From contig CAMNIW010000090.1 of assembly GCA_946540675.1 (NCBI GenBank), forward strand, positions 1 through 5,826: 5,826 nt of DNA. Direction: 5' to 3'. Source of the DNA: an uncultured Clostridia bacterium (lineage in GTDB: Bacteria; Bacillota; Clostridia; Christensenellales; Borkfalkiaceae). The notes under the pieces are model-generated. The model was not told the origin of the DNA. It saw only the letters and a program-made list of their open reading frames with translations, and ran no database searches. Made by a program: the position numbers and the translations under genes. Numbering within the stretch: the stretch's first letter is position 1; every line of letters begins with the position of its first letter. Shown here one piece after another: positions 1 to 4,129 of this stretch.

Positions 1-243
1 TATCTCGCGAAAAAGGCTTTGACGCGCGAAGTCGGATCGGAAAATCCGAGAGAAGACGTAAGACGGATAGAGAGAGAAGCGTTAAAGAGAATAAACGCGC
101 TCGGGATAGGCTGTCAGGGCTTCGGCGGAAAGGTCACGGCGATAGGCGTATCGTGCGAAGTCGCGCCCACGCACATTGCGGGGCTTCCCGTCGCGGTCAA
201 CGTTCAGTGCCACTGCGTGCGGTGCGAAAGCGAGGTGCTGTGA
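1..243 (+). CDS. Class I fumarate hydratase, alpha subunit (3' end only)
   Basis: This is the last 80 residues of the N-terminal/alpha subunit of a two-subunit class I fumarate hydratase (fumarate + water to L-malate). The related L(+)-tartrate dehydratase cannot be excluded. The 5' part lies outside the window. Visible family motifs are NALGIGCQGFGGK, the E-x-AP-x-H-I-x-LPVAVN block and the terminal QCH-x-x-R. In this family the QCH cysteine is, as far as I know, one of the three ligands of the oxygen-sensitive [4Fe-4S] cluster. Most family members have GIGPQG where this one has GIGCQG, and extra cysteines surround the QCH motif. The TGA stop shares its last base with the ATG of the beta gene, so the two are translationally coupled and form one enzyme. 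Confidence 0.9.
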   Translation, partial: YLAKKALTREVGSENPREDVRRIEREALKRINALGIGCQGFGGKVTAIGVSCEVAPTHIAGLPVAVNVQCHCVRCESEVL

Positions 244-764
244 TGATAAAACTCGTTTTGCCGCTCGACAAAGAACGGCTGAAAGAACTTAAAGCAGGCG
301 ATTCGGCGCTATTGTCGGGCGTTCTTTTCACGGCGAGAGATTGCGCGCACAAGCGCATATGCGAATATCTCGACAGGGGAGAGAAACTTCCGTTCGATAT
401 AGTCGGAGCGACCATATATTACGCCGGTCCGTGTCCTGCGAAAGCGGGTATGGCGAGCGGCAGTTGCGGACCGACCACTTCGGCGAGAATGGACGCCTAC
501 TCACCGAGACTTTTCGATTTCGGGCTCGGCGGAGCGATAGGCAAAGGCGACGTCGGAGAAGAAACGAAAAAGGCGATCGCGAGAAACGGCAAGGTGTATT
601 TTGCGGCGATAGGCGGCGCGGGCGCTTTGTACGGCAAGGCGATAAAAAAGAGCGAACTCGTCGCCTTCCCCGACCTTTTGAGCGAAGCGGTGTACAGGCT
701 GGAAGTAGAAGATTTCCCCGTCGTCGTCGCGGTGGACTCGAAGGGGAACTCCGTTTATCGCTAA
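243..764 (+). CDS. Class I fumarate hydratase, beta subunit
   Basis: Complete 173-residue C-terminal/beta subunit of class I fumarase, the usual length for the split enzyme. It supplies substrate-binding and acid-base residues to the alpha subunit that carries the Fe-S cluster. Motifs seen: SG-x-LFTARD-x-AH (Arg32), IYYAGPCPA (58-66), GPTTSARMD (76-84, with Thr78 and Arg82), IGKG (99-102, Lys101) and LEVEDFPVVVAVD (153-165). The spacing of Arg32, Thr78, Arg82 and Lys101 closely matches the catalytic Arg/Thr/Arg/Lys set of characterised class I fumarases. The start at 243 is chosen because it gives the normal MIKL-type N-terminus, overlaps the alpha stop (TGATG) and has GAGGTG at 232-237. A longer in-frame start at 153 would lie inside alpha and is rejected. 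Tartrate dehydratase beta is the main alternative. Confidence 0.95.
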   Translation: MIKLVLPLDKERLKELKAGDSALLSGVLFTARDCAHKRICEYLDRGEKLPFDIVGATIYYAGPCPAKAGMASGSCGPTTSARMDAYSPRLFDFGLGGAIGKGDVGEETKKAIARNGKVYFAAIGGAGALYGKAIKKSELVAFPDLLSEAVYRLEVEDFPVVVAVDSKGNSVYR

Positions 765-819
765 ACTTTTTCGGCGTCGGGGTTCGGCTTTGATCGGTTC
801 GCACCCGTAAATACCGTTA

Positions 820-858
820 AGATAATAAGCGGCTCGGCGGAAAATTCCGCCGAGCCGC
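820..858 (-). terminator. GC-rich hairpin, possible terminator read on the minus strand
   Basis: A perfect inverted repeat of 14 bp (829-842 with 845-858; the innermost two A-T pairs will probably open to give an AAAATT loop). On the minus strand it is followed by TTATTATCTTAA, a moderately T-rich tail. On the plus strand the following bases (CGTAATAAAG) are not T-rich, so it is a poor plus-strand terminator for the fumarase genes, although it could still end or stabilise that mRNA. It is the second of two hairpins that a minus-strand transcript starting near 956 would meet. Confidence 0.4.
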
Positions 859-878
859 CGTAATAAAGTCTTGATAAA

Positions 879-917
879 GAAGAGCCGCCGCGGGGCGATT
901 CCCCGCGGCGGCTCTTC
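879..917 (-). terminator. 17-bp perfect GC-rich hairpin, possible terminator read on the minus strand
   Basis: Perfect 17-bp inverted repeat (879-895 with 901-917) around a 5-base loop. The minus-strand sequence after the stem is TTTATCAAG, a short U-run. The plus-strand sequence after it (AACAACC) has none. It shares the 9-base word GAGCCGCCG (882-890) with the flank of the neighbouring hairpin (852-860), so arms of the two hairpins can also pair with each other. Confidence 0.4.
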
Positions 918-962
918 AACAACCGATTCACTGTTTTAACTGATTGTCTACCTACCGATTAC

Positions 963-991
963 ATTATACCATATATGGCGGACGAAAACAA
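963..991 (-). promoter_or_regulatory. Sigma-A-type promoter with extended -10, minus strand
   Basis: On the minus strand: -35 TTGTTT (991-986), exactly 17 bp, then TGG followed by a consensus TATAAT (968-963), i.e. an extended -10. It lies just downstream of the araC terminator and has no protein gene in front of it, which is the main argument for the putative small RNA at 820-956. Confidence 0.5.
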
Positions 992-1040
992 GGCAAGCGG
1001 CAAAACCCGAAAAAACAATGGCAAAAAATTGAAGTATTAA

Positions 1041-1078
1041 GCAAAAAATAACCCCGTTTGCGGTTTTTGCAAACGGGG
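1041..1078 (-). terminator. Rho-independent terminator of the AraC-family gene
   Basis: Read on the minus strand, a perfect 10-bp stem (CCCCGTTTGC with its complement; 1078-1069 and 1061-1052) with a 7-base loop is followed by TTATTTTTTGC (1051-1041). It starts 14 bases after the araC stop codon, the classic position for its terminator. Confidence 0.85.
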
Positions 1079-1092
1079 GAGATTAAAATCGA

Positions 1093-1920
1093 TCATAAAA
1101 ACTTGTCGCGGAACTCTCTCGGCGTGTAACCGACGAGCCGTTTGAACGCTTCCGTAAAGGACGACGGGGTTTTGAATCCGGCGAGATCGGATATTTCCGC
1201 AAGGGAAAGCGACGGATTTTTCATAAGCCTTTTCGCACGGGAAAGGCGGAGTTTTGTAAGGTGGTTTATCGGCGTGTCGTGCATATACCGCTTAAAAGCC
1301 TTGGTGAAGTAGGTGTATGAATATTCCGATTCCGCGGCTATTCTCTCTATCGAGAGTTTCGGGTCGGTAAAGTGTTCGGACATATACAAAATGCTCTCTT
1401 TCATATGTAAGAAATAAGTCCTTTCGGGCTTGCGGTTGTCCGTATTGTCTTTAAGACCGTCGGTAATGAGAATTTTAACTATATCGTATATCAAAGACTC
1501 GTCGAGAGAAGAAATAAATTCTTCCATCAAAGAAACGAGATCTCTGCTCAGCAAAAATCGGTTATAAAACATCTGATTGCCGAAGCCGAGTTCTTTTTTT
1601 ATGCGGTCGAGATATTTTTTATCTACGACAAGGGATACGACGTCCGATTCGAGTTCGACTTCGACGCCGTGCGGAGCAAACGGATTTACGGGGTAGCAAT
1701 AGCCGACTTCGCCGAGATAGCCCGCTTTCATATAATAAAGCAGCGGCATCGTTGTAAAAGGCGCGACGAATTCGTATGCTTCGTGCGAGTGGATAAAGGG
1801 TTGCAGTTTTTCCCCTTTGTGCGATTTGTATTCGGCTATGCTGAATATATCCGTGGTGTAGATTTTGTCAAAAAGTTTTAATTGTTCTTCGTCTGAAACG
1901 TGTGCGAAACGTAATGTCAT
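1093..1920 (-). CDS. AraC/XylS-family transcriptional regulator
   Basis: 275-residue DNA-binding regulator, the usual length for the family. The N-terminal part (about 1-150) resembles the AraC sensing cupin: HSHEAYEF (44-51), and the CYPVNPFAPHGVEVEL stretch (75-90), typical of regulators that bind a small ligand such as a sugar. The C-terminal part (about 170-275) is the double helix-turn-helix domain: SIERIAAESEYSYTYFTKAFKR (190-211) and SLAEISDLAGFKTPSSFTEAFKR (239-261), ending with the signature GYTPREFR (264-271). The start at 1920 is supported by AAGGA six bases upstream on the minus strand. No transport or catabolic gene adjoins it in the window, so its target and inducer are unknown; self-regulation is possible given the inverted and direct repeats upstream. 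Its leader contains an intrinsic terminator (1972-2007), suggesting attenuation or an independent short RNA. Confidence 0.93.
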   Translation of the reverse strand: MTLRFAHVSDEEQLKLFDKIYTTDIFSIAEYKSHKGEKLQPFIHSHEAYEFVAPFTTMPLLYYMKAGYLGEVGYCYPVNPFAPHGVEVELESDVVSLVVDKKYLDRIKKELGFGNQMFYNRFLLSRDLVSLMEEFISSLDESLIYDIVKILITDGLKDNTDNRKPERTYFLHMKESILYMSEHFTDPKLSIERIAAESEYSYTYFTKAFKRYMHDTPINHLTKLRLSRAKRLMKNPSLSLAEISDLAGFKTPSSFTEAFKRLVGYTPREFRDKFL

Positions 1921-1971
1921 TTGCGTCCTTGAATATATATTAGGATTAAATTATGCCGACAATGCTTTTAT

Positions 1972-2007
1972 AAAAAACGGGCGCCGCCGCTTACGCGACG
2001 TCACCCG
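1972..2007 (-). terminator. Intrinsic terminator inside the araC leader (attenuator candidate)
   Basis: On the minus strand a 13-position stem (2007-1995 with 1990-1978; two G-U pairs and one A-G mismatch) with a GTAA loop is followed directly by TTTTTT (1977-1972). It sits between the proposed araC promoter and the araC start, 51 bases before the ATG. Its 5' arm contains GTCGCG, which can instead pair with CGCGAC at 2051-2046 in the upstream leader, giving a possible antiterminator or closing stem. Either araC expression is attenuated here, or a separate RNA of about 100 nt ends here and araC has its own, weaker promoter further down. Confidence 0.65.
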
Positions 2008-2013
2008 AAAGAA

Positions 2014-2035
2014 GTCCGTCAAATTCAGTCCGTCA
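2014..2035. repeat. Two direct copies of GTCCGTCA in the araC leader
   Basis: GTCCGTCA occurs at 2014-2021 and again at 2028-2035, a 14-base period. On the minus-strand leader RNA they read TGACGGAC and lie between the two arms of the putative CGCGAC/GTCGCG stem. Regulators of the AraC family often use direct half-sites, but a 14-base period is short for that, so a structural role in the RNA is equally possible. Confidence 0.5.
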
Positions 2036-2075
2036 TTATCCGTATGTCGCGAAAAAGCATATACGTGTGTGCATA

Positions 2076-2104
2076 ATTTTAACAAAGTTAACGGACTTTG
2101 TCAA
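2076..2104 (-). promoter_or_regulatory. Promoter of the araC transcription unit
   Basis: On the minus strand: consensus TTGACA (2104-2099), 17-bp spacer, then TGT and TAAAAT (2081-2076), an extended -10. Transcription would start near 2069, leaving a leader of about 150 nt before the araC ATG. No closer promoter of similar quality is present; TTGTCG with TATATA just before the gene is a weak alternative. Confidence 0.6.
2082..2101. promoter_or_regulatory. Inverted repeat inside the araC promoter (operator candidate)
   Basis: ACAAAG (2082-2087) and CTTTGT (2096-2101) form a 6-bp inverted repeat separated by 8 bases, lying in the -35/-10 spacer and the edge of the -35. A second small dyad, TTAAC-AAA-GTTAA, overlaps the -10. 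Such a position would suit a repressor. No specific regulator can be named and the repeats are short enough to be chance. Confidence 0.3.
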
Positions 2105-2125
2105 TAGAAAAGAAAAAAATTTTTC

Positions 2126-2144
2126 AAAAAAACACTTAAAAGTG
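2126..2144 (-). terminator. Weak hairpin with seven T, minus strand
   Basis: On the minus strand CACTT-TT-AAGTG (2144-2133) is followed by seven T (2132-2126). The stem is short (4-5 bp), so it may be inefficient, but its position just upstream of the araC promoter makes sense as the end of the transcript that would begin near 2555. A second small hairpin, AAAGATA/TATCTTT (2150-2168), precedes it. Confidence 0.4.
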
Positions 2145-2174
2145 ACAATAAAGATACGGGTTATCTTTTGTCAA

Positions 2175-2320
2175 AATAAATCTTTAACTTGCCGTCGGAC
2201 AAATATAACCGCCGCGGACAATACCGCTCGGCGCAAAGCCGAATATAGCAAATCCGTAAAGATTTATTCGGTTGTCGCTATTCCCGTACGGAAAAGCGAC
2301 CTTGCGGCGGCTTGCCCGAC
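2175..2320 (-). ncRNA. Multi-helix structured element, candidate RNA or dispersed repeat
   Basis: Not a family I recognise. By hand the following helices can be drawn: GTCGG/CCGAC (2194-2198 with 2316-2320); CCGCCGC/GCGGCGG (2209-2215 with 2304-2310); an arm of 6+4 bp with one A-A mismatch (2274-2284 with 2290-2300); CCGAATA/TATTCGG (2239-2245 with 2265-2271) extended by a 4-bp inner helix; and an alternative TCGGC/GCCGA (2228-2232 with 2238-2242). The nested closing helices around several arms resemble a multi-branched RNA junction. A 12-bp perfect complement (AATAAATCTTTA at 2175-2186, TAAAGATTTATT at 2257-2268) competes with one arm, as in a switch. The minus strand is preferred because a promoter, repeats and a terminator line up on it. 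A minus-strand open frame ending at 2184 runs through it but has no supported start. It could equally be a repetitive element present elsewhere in the genome. Confidence 0.35.
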
Positions 2321-2325
2321 ATATT

Positions 2326-2407
2326 CTACTGCACAATTTTACAAAAACGCGAAAATCTTTCAGTACTACTGAACAATTTTATCAAAACACGCAAAATCTT
2401 TCAGTAG
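2326..2407. repeat. Two tandem 40/41-bp hairpin repeats
   Basis: Copy 1 (2326-2365) and copy 2 (2366-2406) are near-identical. Each begins CTACTG and ends CAGTA, with base 2407 completing CAGTAG, so each unit is bounded by an inverted repeat. Inside each, ATTTT and AAAAT form a second short helix around an 11-12-base loop. The few differences between copies fall mainly in the loop (one of them a one-base insertion), so the hairpin arms are kept. The length difference shifts the reading frame, arguing against protein coding. No further copy and no spacer-like unique sequence is present, so this is not a CRISPR array. Possible roles: paired protein binding sites, RNA hairpins in the minus-strand transcript, or remnants of a REP-like or mobile element end. 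Confidence 0.85.
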
Positions 2408-2427
2408 AAAAACGAAAATGCATATCT

Positions 2428-2523
2428 TTAATTATACTTTTTGAAGTTTTCAGCCTGTTCCATTACTTTTGCAAAGACTTCTTCGTCCCACTCTTCCGGA
2501 TAACGGTTTTCGTATAATAATAT
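2428..2523 (-). CDS. Possible small ORF with ATA at the start position, or start-lost gene remnant
   Basis: The minus-strand frame ending at TAA (2430-2428) reads ILLYENRYPEEWDEEVF and then AKVMEQAENFKKYN, an acidic, helix-like 31-residue peptide with protein-like composition. AAAGGA lies five to six bases upstream of the ATA at 2523-2521, exactly where a start codon would be expected, so this is either a non-standard ATA start or an ATG that has mutated. An in-frame ATG exists at 2571-2569 (47 residues), but it overlaps the -10 of a strong promoter and has no ribosome site, and the extra residues look unlike a protein. I do not recognise the product. It could also be the surviving C-terminus of a larger lost gene. 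It lies between the ttcA terminator and the tandem hairpin repeats. Confidence 0.35.
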   Translation of the reverse strand: MLLYENRYPEEWDEEVFAKVMEQAENFKKYN

Positions 2524-2561
2524 GTTTTTCCTTTGCCGTTTATTAAATATACATTGTAAAC

Positions 2562-2590
2562 AGTATATCATAAGGGCAAAAATATTTCAA
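2562..2590 (-). promoter_or_regulatory. Sigma-A-type promoter with extended -10, minus strand
   Basis: On the minus strand: TTGAAA (2590-2585), 17-bp spacer, TGA and TATACT (2567-2562). It begins immediately after the T-tract of the ttcA terminator and would start a transcript near 2555 covering the small open frame, the tandem hairpins and the structured element. No conventional gene follows, which makes its good match to consensus notable. Confidence 0.55.
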
Positions 2591-2600
2591 TAATAAAAAG

Positions 2601-2641
2601 GATAAAAGCGGTTAAAGAAACTCTCTTTAGCCGCTTTTATC
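2601..2641 (-). terminator. Rho-independent terminator of the ttcA-like gene
   Basis: 18-bp stem with one G-U pair (2601-2618 with 2624-2641), 5-base loop, followed on the minus strand by CTTTTTATTATT. It begins eight bases beyond the stop of the gene. The plus strand also has six T after the stem (2645-2650), so it may work in both directions. Confidence 0.85.
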
Positions 2642-2648
2642 TCGTTTT

Positions 2649-3386
2649 TTATACCGTTTTGTCTTTTTTGTCGTCCCAAAGATTGTTCCTGTCAGGGTGC
2701 GTTATCGCGCTCAATATGTTTTCCTGTATCTTCGGGTTTTCCTTTTGCATTTCTTTTAGCAGGTTTTTGATATATTCGCGCTTTGTGTGCTTGTCCGCGG
2801 GGCAGGGGTTATGGATTATCGGTTTGTCTTTCGCAAATCCCGCTATCTCCTTTTCCCGTATATACAGCATAGGACGTATAACCGTTATTTCCTTTCTCGA
2901 AAGTTTAGTCACGGGCGAAAAAGTCGATATCCTGCTTTCGTAAAAAAGAGATAAAAGCAAAGTTTCTATAAGGTCGTCCGCGTGATGTCCGAGCGCCACT
3001 TTGTTGCAACCCATCTCCGCCGCTACGTTATTCAGCGCGCCGCGCCGCATATTCGCGCACAGACTGCACGGGTTTGGCTCTTTGCGTTCGTCAAAAACTA
3101 TTCTCCCGATAAGCGTTTTTTCCACGCGGTATTCGACGCCGAGTTCTTCGCAAACTTTTTTTACGGCGTTCACTTCGTTTTCGTCGAGACCGAGCCCCAT
3201 ATCCACCGTTATCGCTACCAAATCGAATTTTTTTGGATAAAATCTTCTTAAAGCGGCGAGAATATACAGGAGAGTGACGCTGTCTTTTCCGCCCGAAAGC
3301 CCGACGGCGATCTTATCGCCTTCGTCTATCATCGCGTAATCTTCGACCGCGCGACGGGTTTTGGAGAGCAGTTTTTGTAAATCCAT
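2649..3386 (-). CDS. ttcA: TtcA-family tRNA 2-thiocytidine synthetase (PP-loop ATPase)
   Basis: 245-residue cytosolic enzyme of the TtcA/TilS PP-loop family. TtcA activates cytidine 32 of certain tRNAs with ATP and transfers sulfur to it, using a [4Fe-4S] cluster. Seen here: the PP-loop SGGKDS (31-36), the CSLC motif followed by ANMRRG (107-116), GHHADD (133-138), IRPMLYIREKEI (170-181) and NPCPADKHTKR (193-203). Cys107, Cys110 and Cys195 fit the three cluster-ligand cysteines known for TtcA; the C-terminal CxxC of the E. coli enzyme is reduced to one cysteine here, as in many Gram-positive relatives. It is shorter than E. coli TtcA, mostly at the N-terminus. These bacterial TtcA-like proteins are rarely characterised, so the exact tRNA position is inferred. 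It appears to be monocistronic with its own terminator. Confidence 0.85.
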   Translation of the reverse strand: MDLQKLLSKTRRAVEDYAMIDEGDKIAVGLSGGKDSVTLLYILAALRRFYPKKFDLVAITVDMGLGLDENEVNAVKKVCEELGVEYRVEKTLIGRIVFDERKEPNPCSLCANMRRGALNNVAAEMGCNKVALGHHADDLIETLLLSLFYESRISTFSPVTKLSRKEITVIRPMLYIREKEIAGFAKDKPIIHNPCPADKHTKREYIKNLLKEMQKENPKIQENILSAITHPDRNNLWDDKKDKTV

Positions 3387-3397
3387 ATTTTACACCA

Positions 3398-3426
3398 TTG
3401 ACACAAAGCATTATTTTTGTTATACT
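3398..3426 (+). promoter_or_regulatory. Promoter of the three-gene operon 3470-5664
   Basis: Consensus TTGACA (3398-3403), 17-bp spacer, TGT plus TATACT (3421-3426), i.e. a strong extended -10 promoter. Transcription would start near 3433, about 37 bases before the first gene. No operator-like repeat is evident. Confidence 0.8.
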
Positions 3427-3428
3427 TT

Positions 3429-3456
3429 AATATATTTTAAGTAAAAAAGCAAGCAA
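3429..3456 (-). promoter_or_regulatory. Candidate promoter of the ttcA-like gene
   Basis: On the minus strand TTGCTT (3456-3451), 16 bp, TATATT (3434-3429), giving a leader of about 35 nt before the ATG at 3386. The match is moderate in AT-rich DNA. It faces the plus-strand promoter at 3398-3426, so the 5' ends of the two divergent transcripts would overlap by about 10 bases. Confidence 0.35.
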
Positions 3457-3469
3457 ATGGAATTAAAAA

Positions 3470-4105
3470 ATGGCGCAGTGGCTCGGTAACGCCCTTTTGG
3501 GGTTGTTCCAAAACAAATACGTGGCGACGCTTTTCGTGTCGATGTTTCCGCTTATAGAACTGAAAGGGGCTATCCCCATCGGCAGGGGACTTTTCGGTCT
3601 CGGACTGTGGGAAACCGCGGGGGTGGCTTATCTCGGCTCCACGGCGGCGGGCGTCCTTGTGTTCTTTCTTTTGATACCCGTATTCCGACTTCTGAAAAAG
3701 ATAAAGTTTATTGACAGGCTGATACTTAAAATAGAAACCGTCATAGGCGAAAAAGCCGAAAAAATAGCCGCAAAGTCAAACGGAAAAGCCGAAAACAAGG
3801 CGATTTTTATCAAAATGCTCGGACTTTTCATATTCGTGGCGGTGCCGTTCCCCGTAACGGGCGTATGGACGGGCGCGTCGATAGCGGTGTTTCTCGGACT
3901 TAAATTCCGCGAAGCGTTGCCGGCGCTTGCGCTCGGAAATCTCGTCGCGGGGGCGATAATCACTTTGCTTACCTTTCTTTTCGAGCCGTACGTGGATATA
4001 ATAATCTACGTGCTTTTCGCGATAGCGATAGTGATGGTCGTAATAACGATAGTAAAATTAGCGCGTTCCAAGCCGAAAAACGGCGGGGACGAAGGCAATA
4101 CCTGA
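3470..4105 (+). CDS. COG2426-type integral membrane protein (small multidrug export family)
   Basis: 211-residue membrane protein matching the Sm_multidrug_ex/COG2426 type. The signature blocks are FPLIELKGAIPIG (26-38) near the N-terminus and VPFPVTGVWTGA (125-136) in the middle. Hydrophobic segments lie at about 15-40 (probably re-entrant or short), 46-72, 115-142, 150-172 and 174-197; a basic, amphipathic stretch at 74-112 is probably cytosolic, as is the charged tail KPKNGGDEGNT. The family name promises drug export, but to my knowledge transport has not been shown for most members. The acidic residue followed by a proline-glycine loop recalls DedA-like scintillating membrane proteins; that relation is my inference. 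It is the first gene of an operon, 24 bases before the next one. The ribosome site (GGA, 8 bases upstream) is weak. Confidence 0.85.
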   Translation: MAQWLGNALLGLFQNKYVATLFVSMFPLIELKGAIPIGRGLFGLGLWETAGVAYLGSTAAGVLVFFLLIPVFRLLKKIKFIDRLILKIETVIGEKAEKIAAKSNGKAENKAIFIKMLGLFIFVAVPFPVTGVWTGASIAVFLGLKFREALPALALGNLVAGAIITLLTFLFEPYVDIIIYVLFAIAIVMVVITIVKLARSKPKNGGDEGNT

Positions 4106-4129
4106 AAATTTTTCACGAGGGAAAAACCA

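Larger units (their letters stand above)
820..956 (-). ncRNA. Putative small RNA of about 110-140 nt with tandem GC-rich hairpins
   Basis: Inferred, not recognised as a known RNA family. A well-formed minus-strand promoter (963-991) would start a transcript near 955-956. About 38 unstructured nucleotides are followed by the 17-bp hairpin (917-879) and the 14-bp hairpin (858-829), ending in a U-rich tail. No convincing start codon with a ribosome site lies in it. It lies convergent to the fumarase beta gene, so hairpins at its end would stop antisense transcription into that gene. A long GTG-started frame passes through the hairpins but its sequence looks like repeat translation. Alternative: the hairpins only serve as a bidirectional barrier between the convergent fumarase and araC units. 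Confidence 0.35.

Noticed and set aside
328..804. Long open frames on both strands overlapping the fumarase beta gene (minus 328-804, plus 341-793).
   Set aside because: Arg/Ser-rich translations without family features, lying over a gene with full motif support; they are by-products of its codon use.
829..917. The two GC-rich hairpins as plus-strand terminators of the fumarase genes.
   Set aside because: Neither is followed by a T-run on the plus strand; minus-strand tails fit better, although mRNA-end stabilisation remains possible.
2014..2051. Guanidine-II (mini-ykkC) type riboswitch suggested by two ACGG-containing repeats in the araC leader.
   Set aside because: The ACGG words are not closed by base-paired stems as that class requires, and no guanidine exporter or carboxylase gene follows.
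2184..2330. Minus-strand open frame ending ...GGYICPTAS at 2184.
   Set aside because: The composition looks protein-like, but no start codon with a ribosome site was found and the bases are better explained by the nested helices. A dispersed repeat would give the same impression.
2326..2407. CRISPR array.
   Set aside because: Only two units, directly abutting, with no spacers and no cas gene.
2431..2436. TATAAT on the minus strand within the codons for the end of the small ORF, as a further promoter.
   Set aside because: No acceptable -35 at 16-18 bp; the word is explained by the Tyr-Asn codons.
2067..2517. Plus-strand open frames of 101 and 81 codons across the araC-ttcA gap.
   Set aside because: No ribosome site or protein-like composition; they run through the hairpin repeats, where the 40/41-bp unit lengths break any repeat frame.
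3457..3489. A 10-codon frame starting at ATG 3457 and overlapping the start of the COG2426-type gene.
   Set aside because: No ribosome site and a nondescript peptide; probably chance in an A-rich leader.
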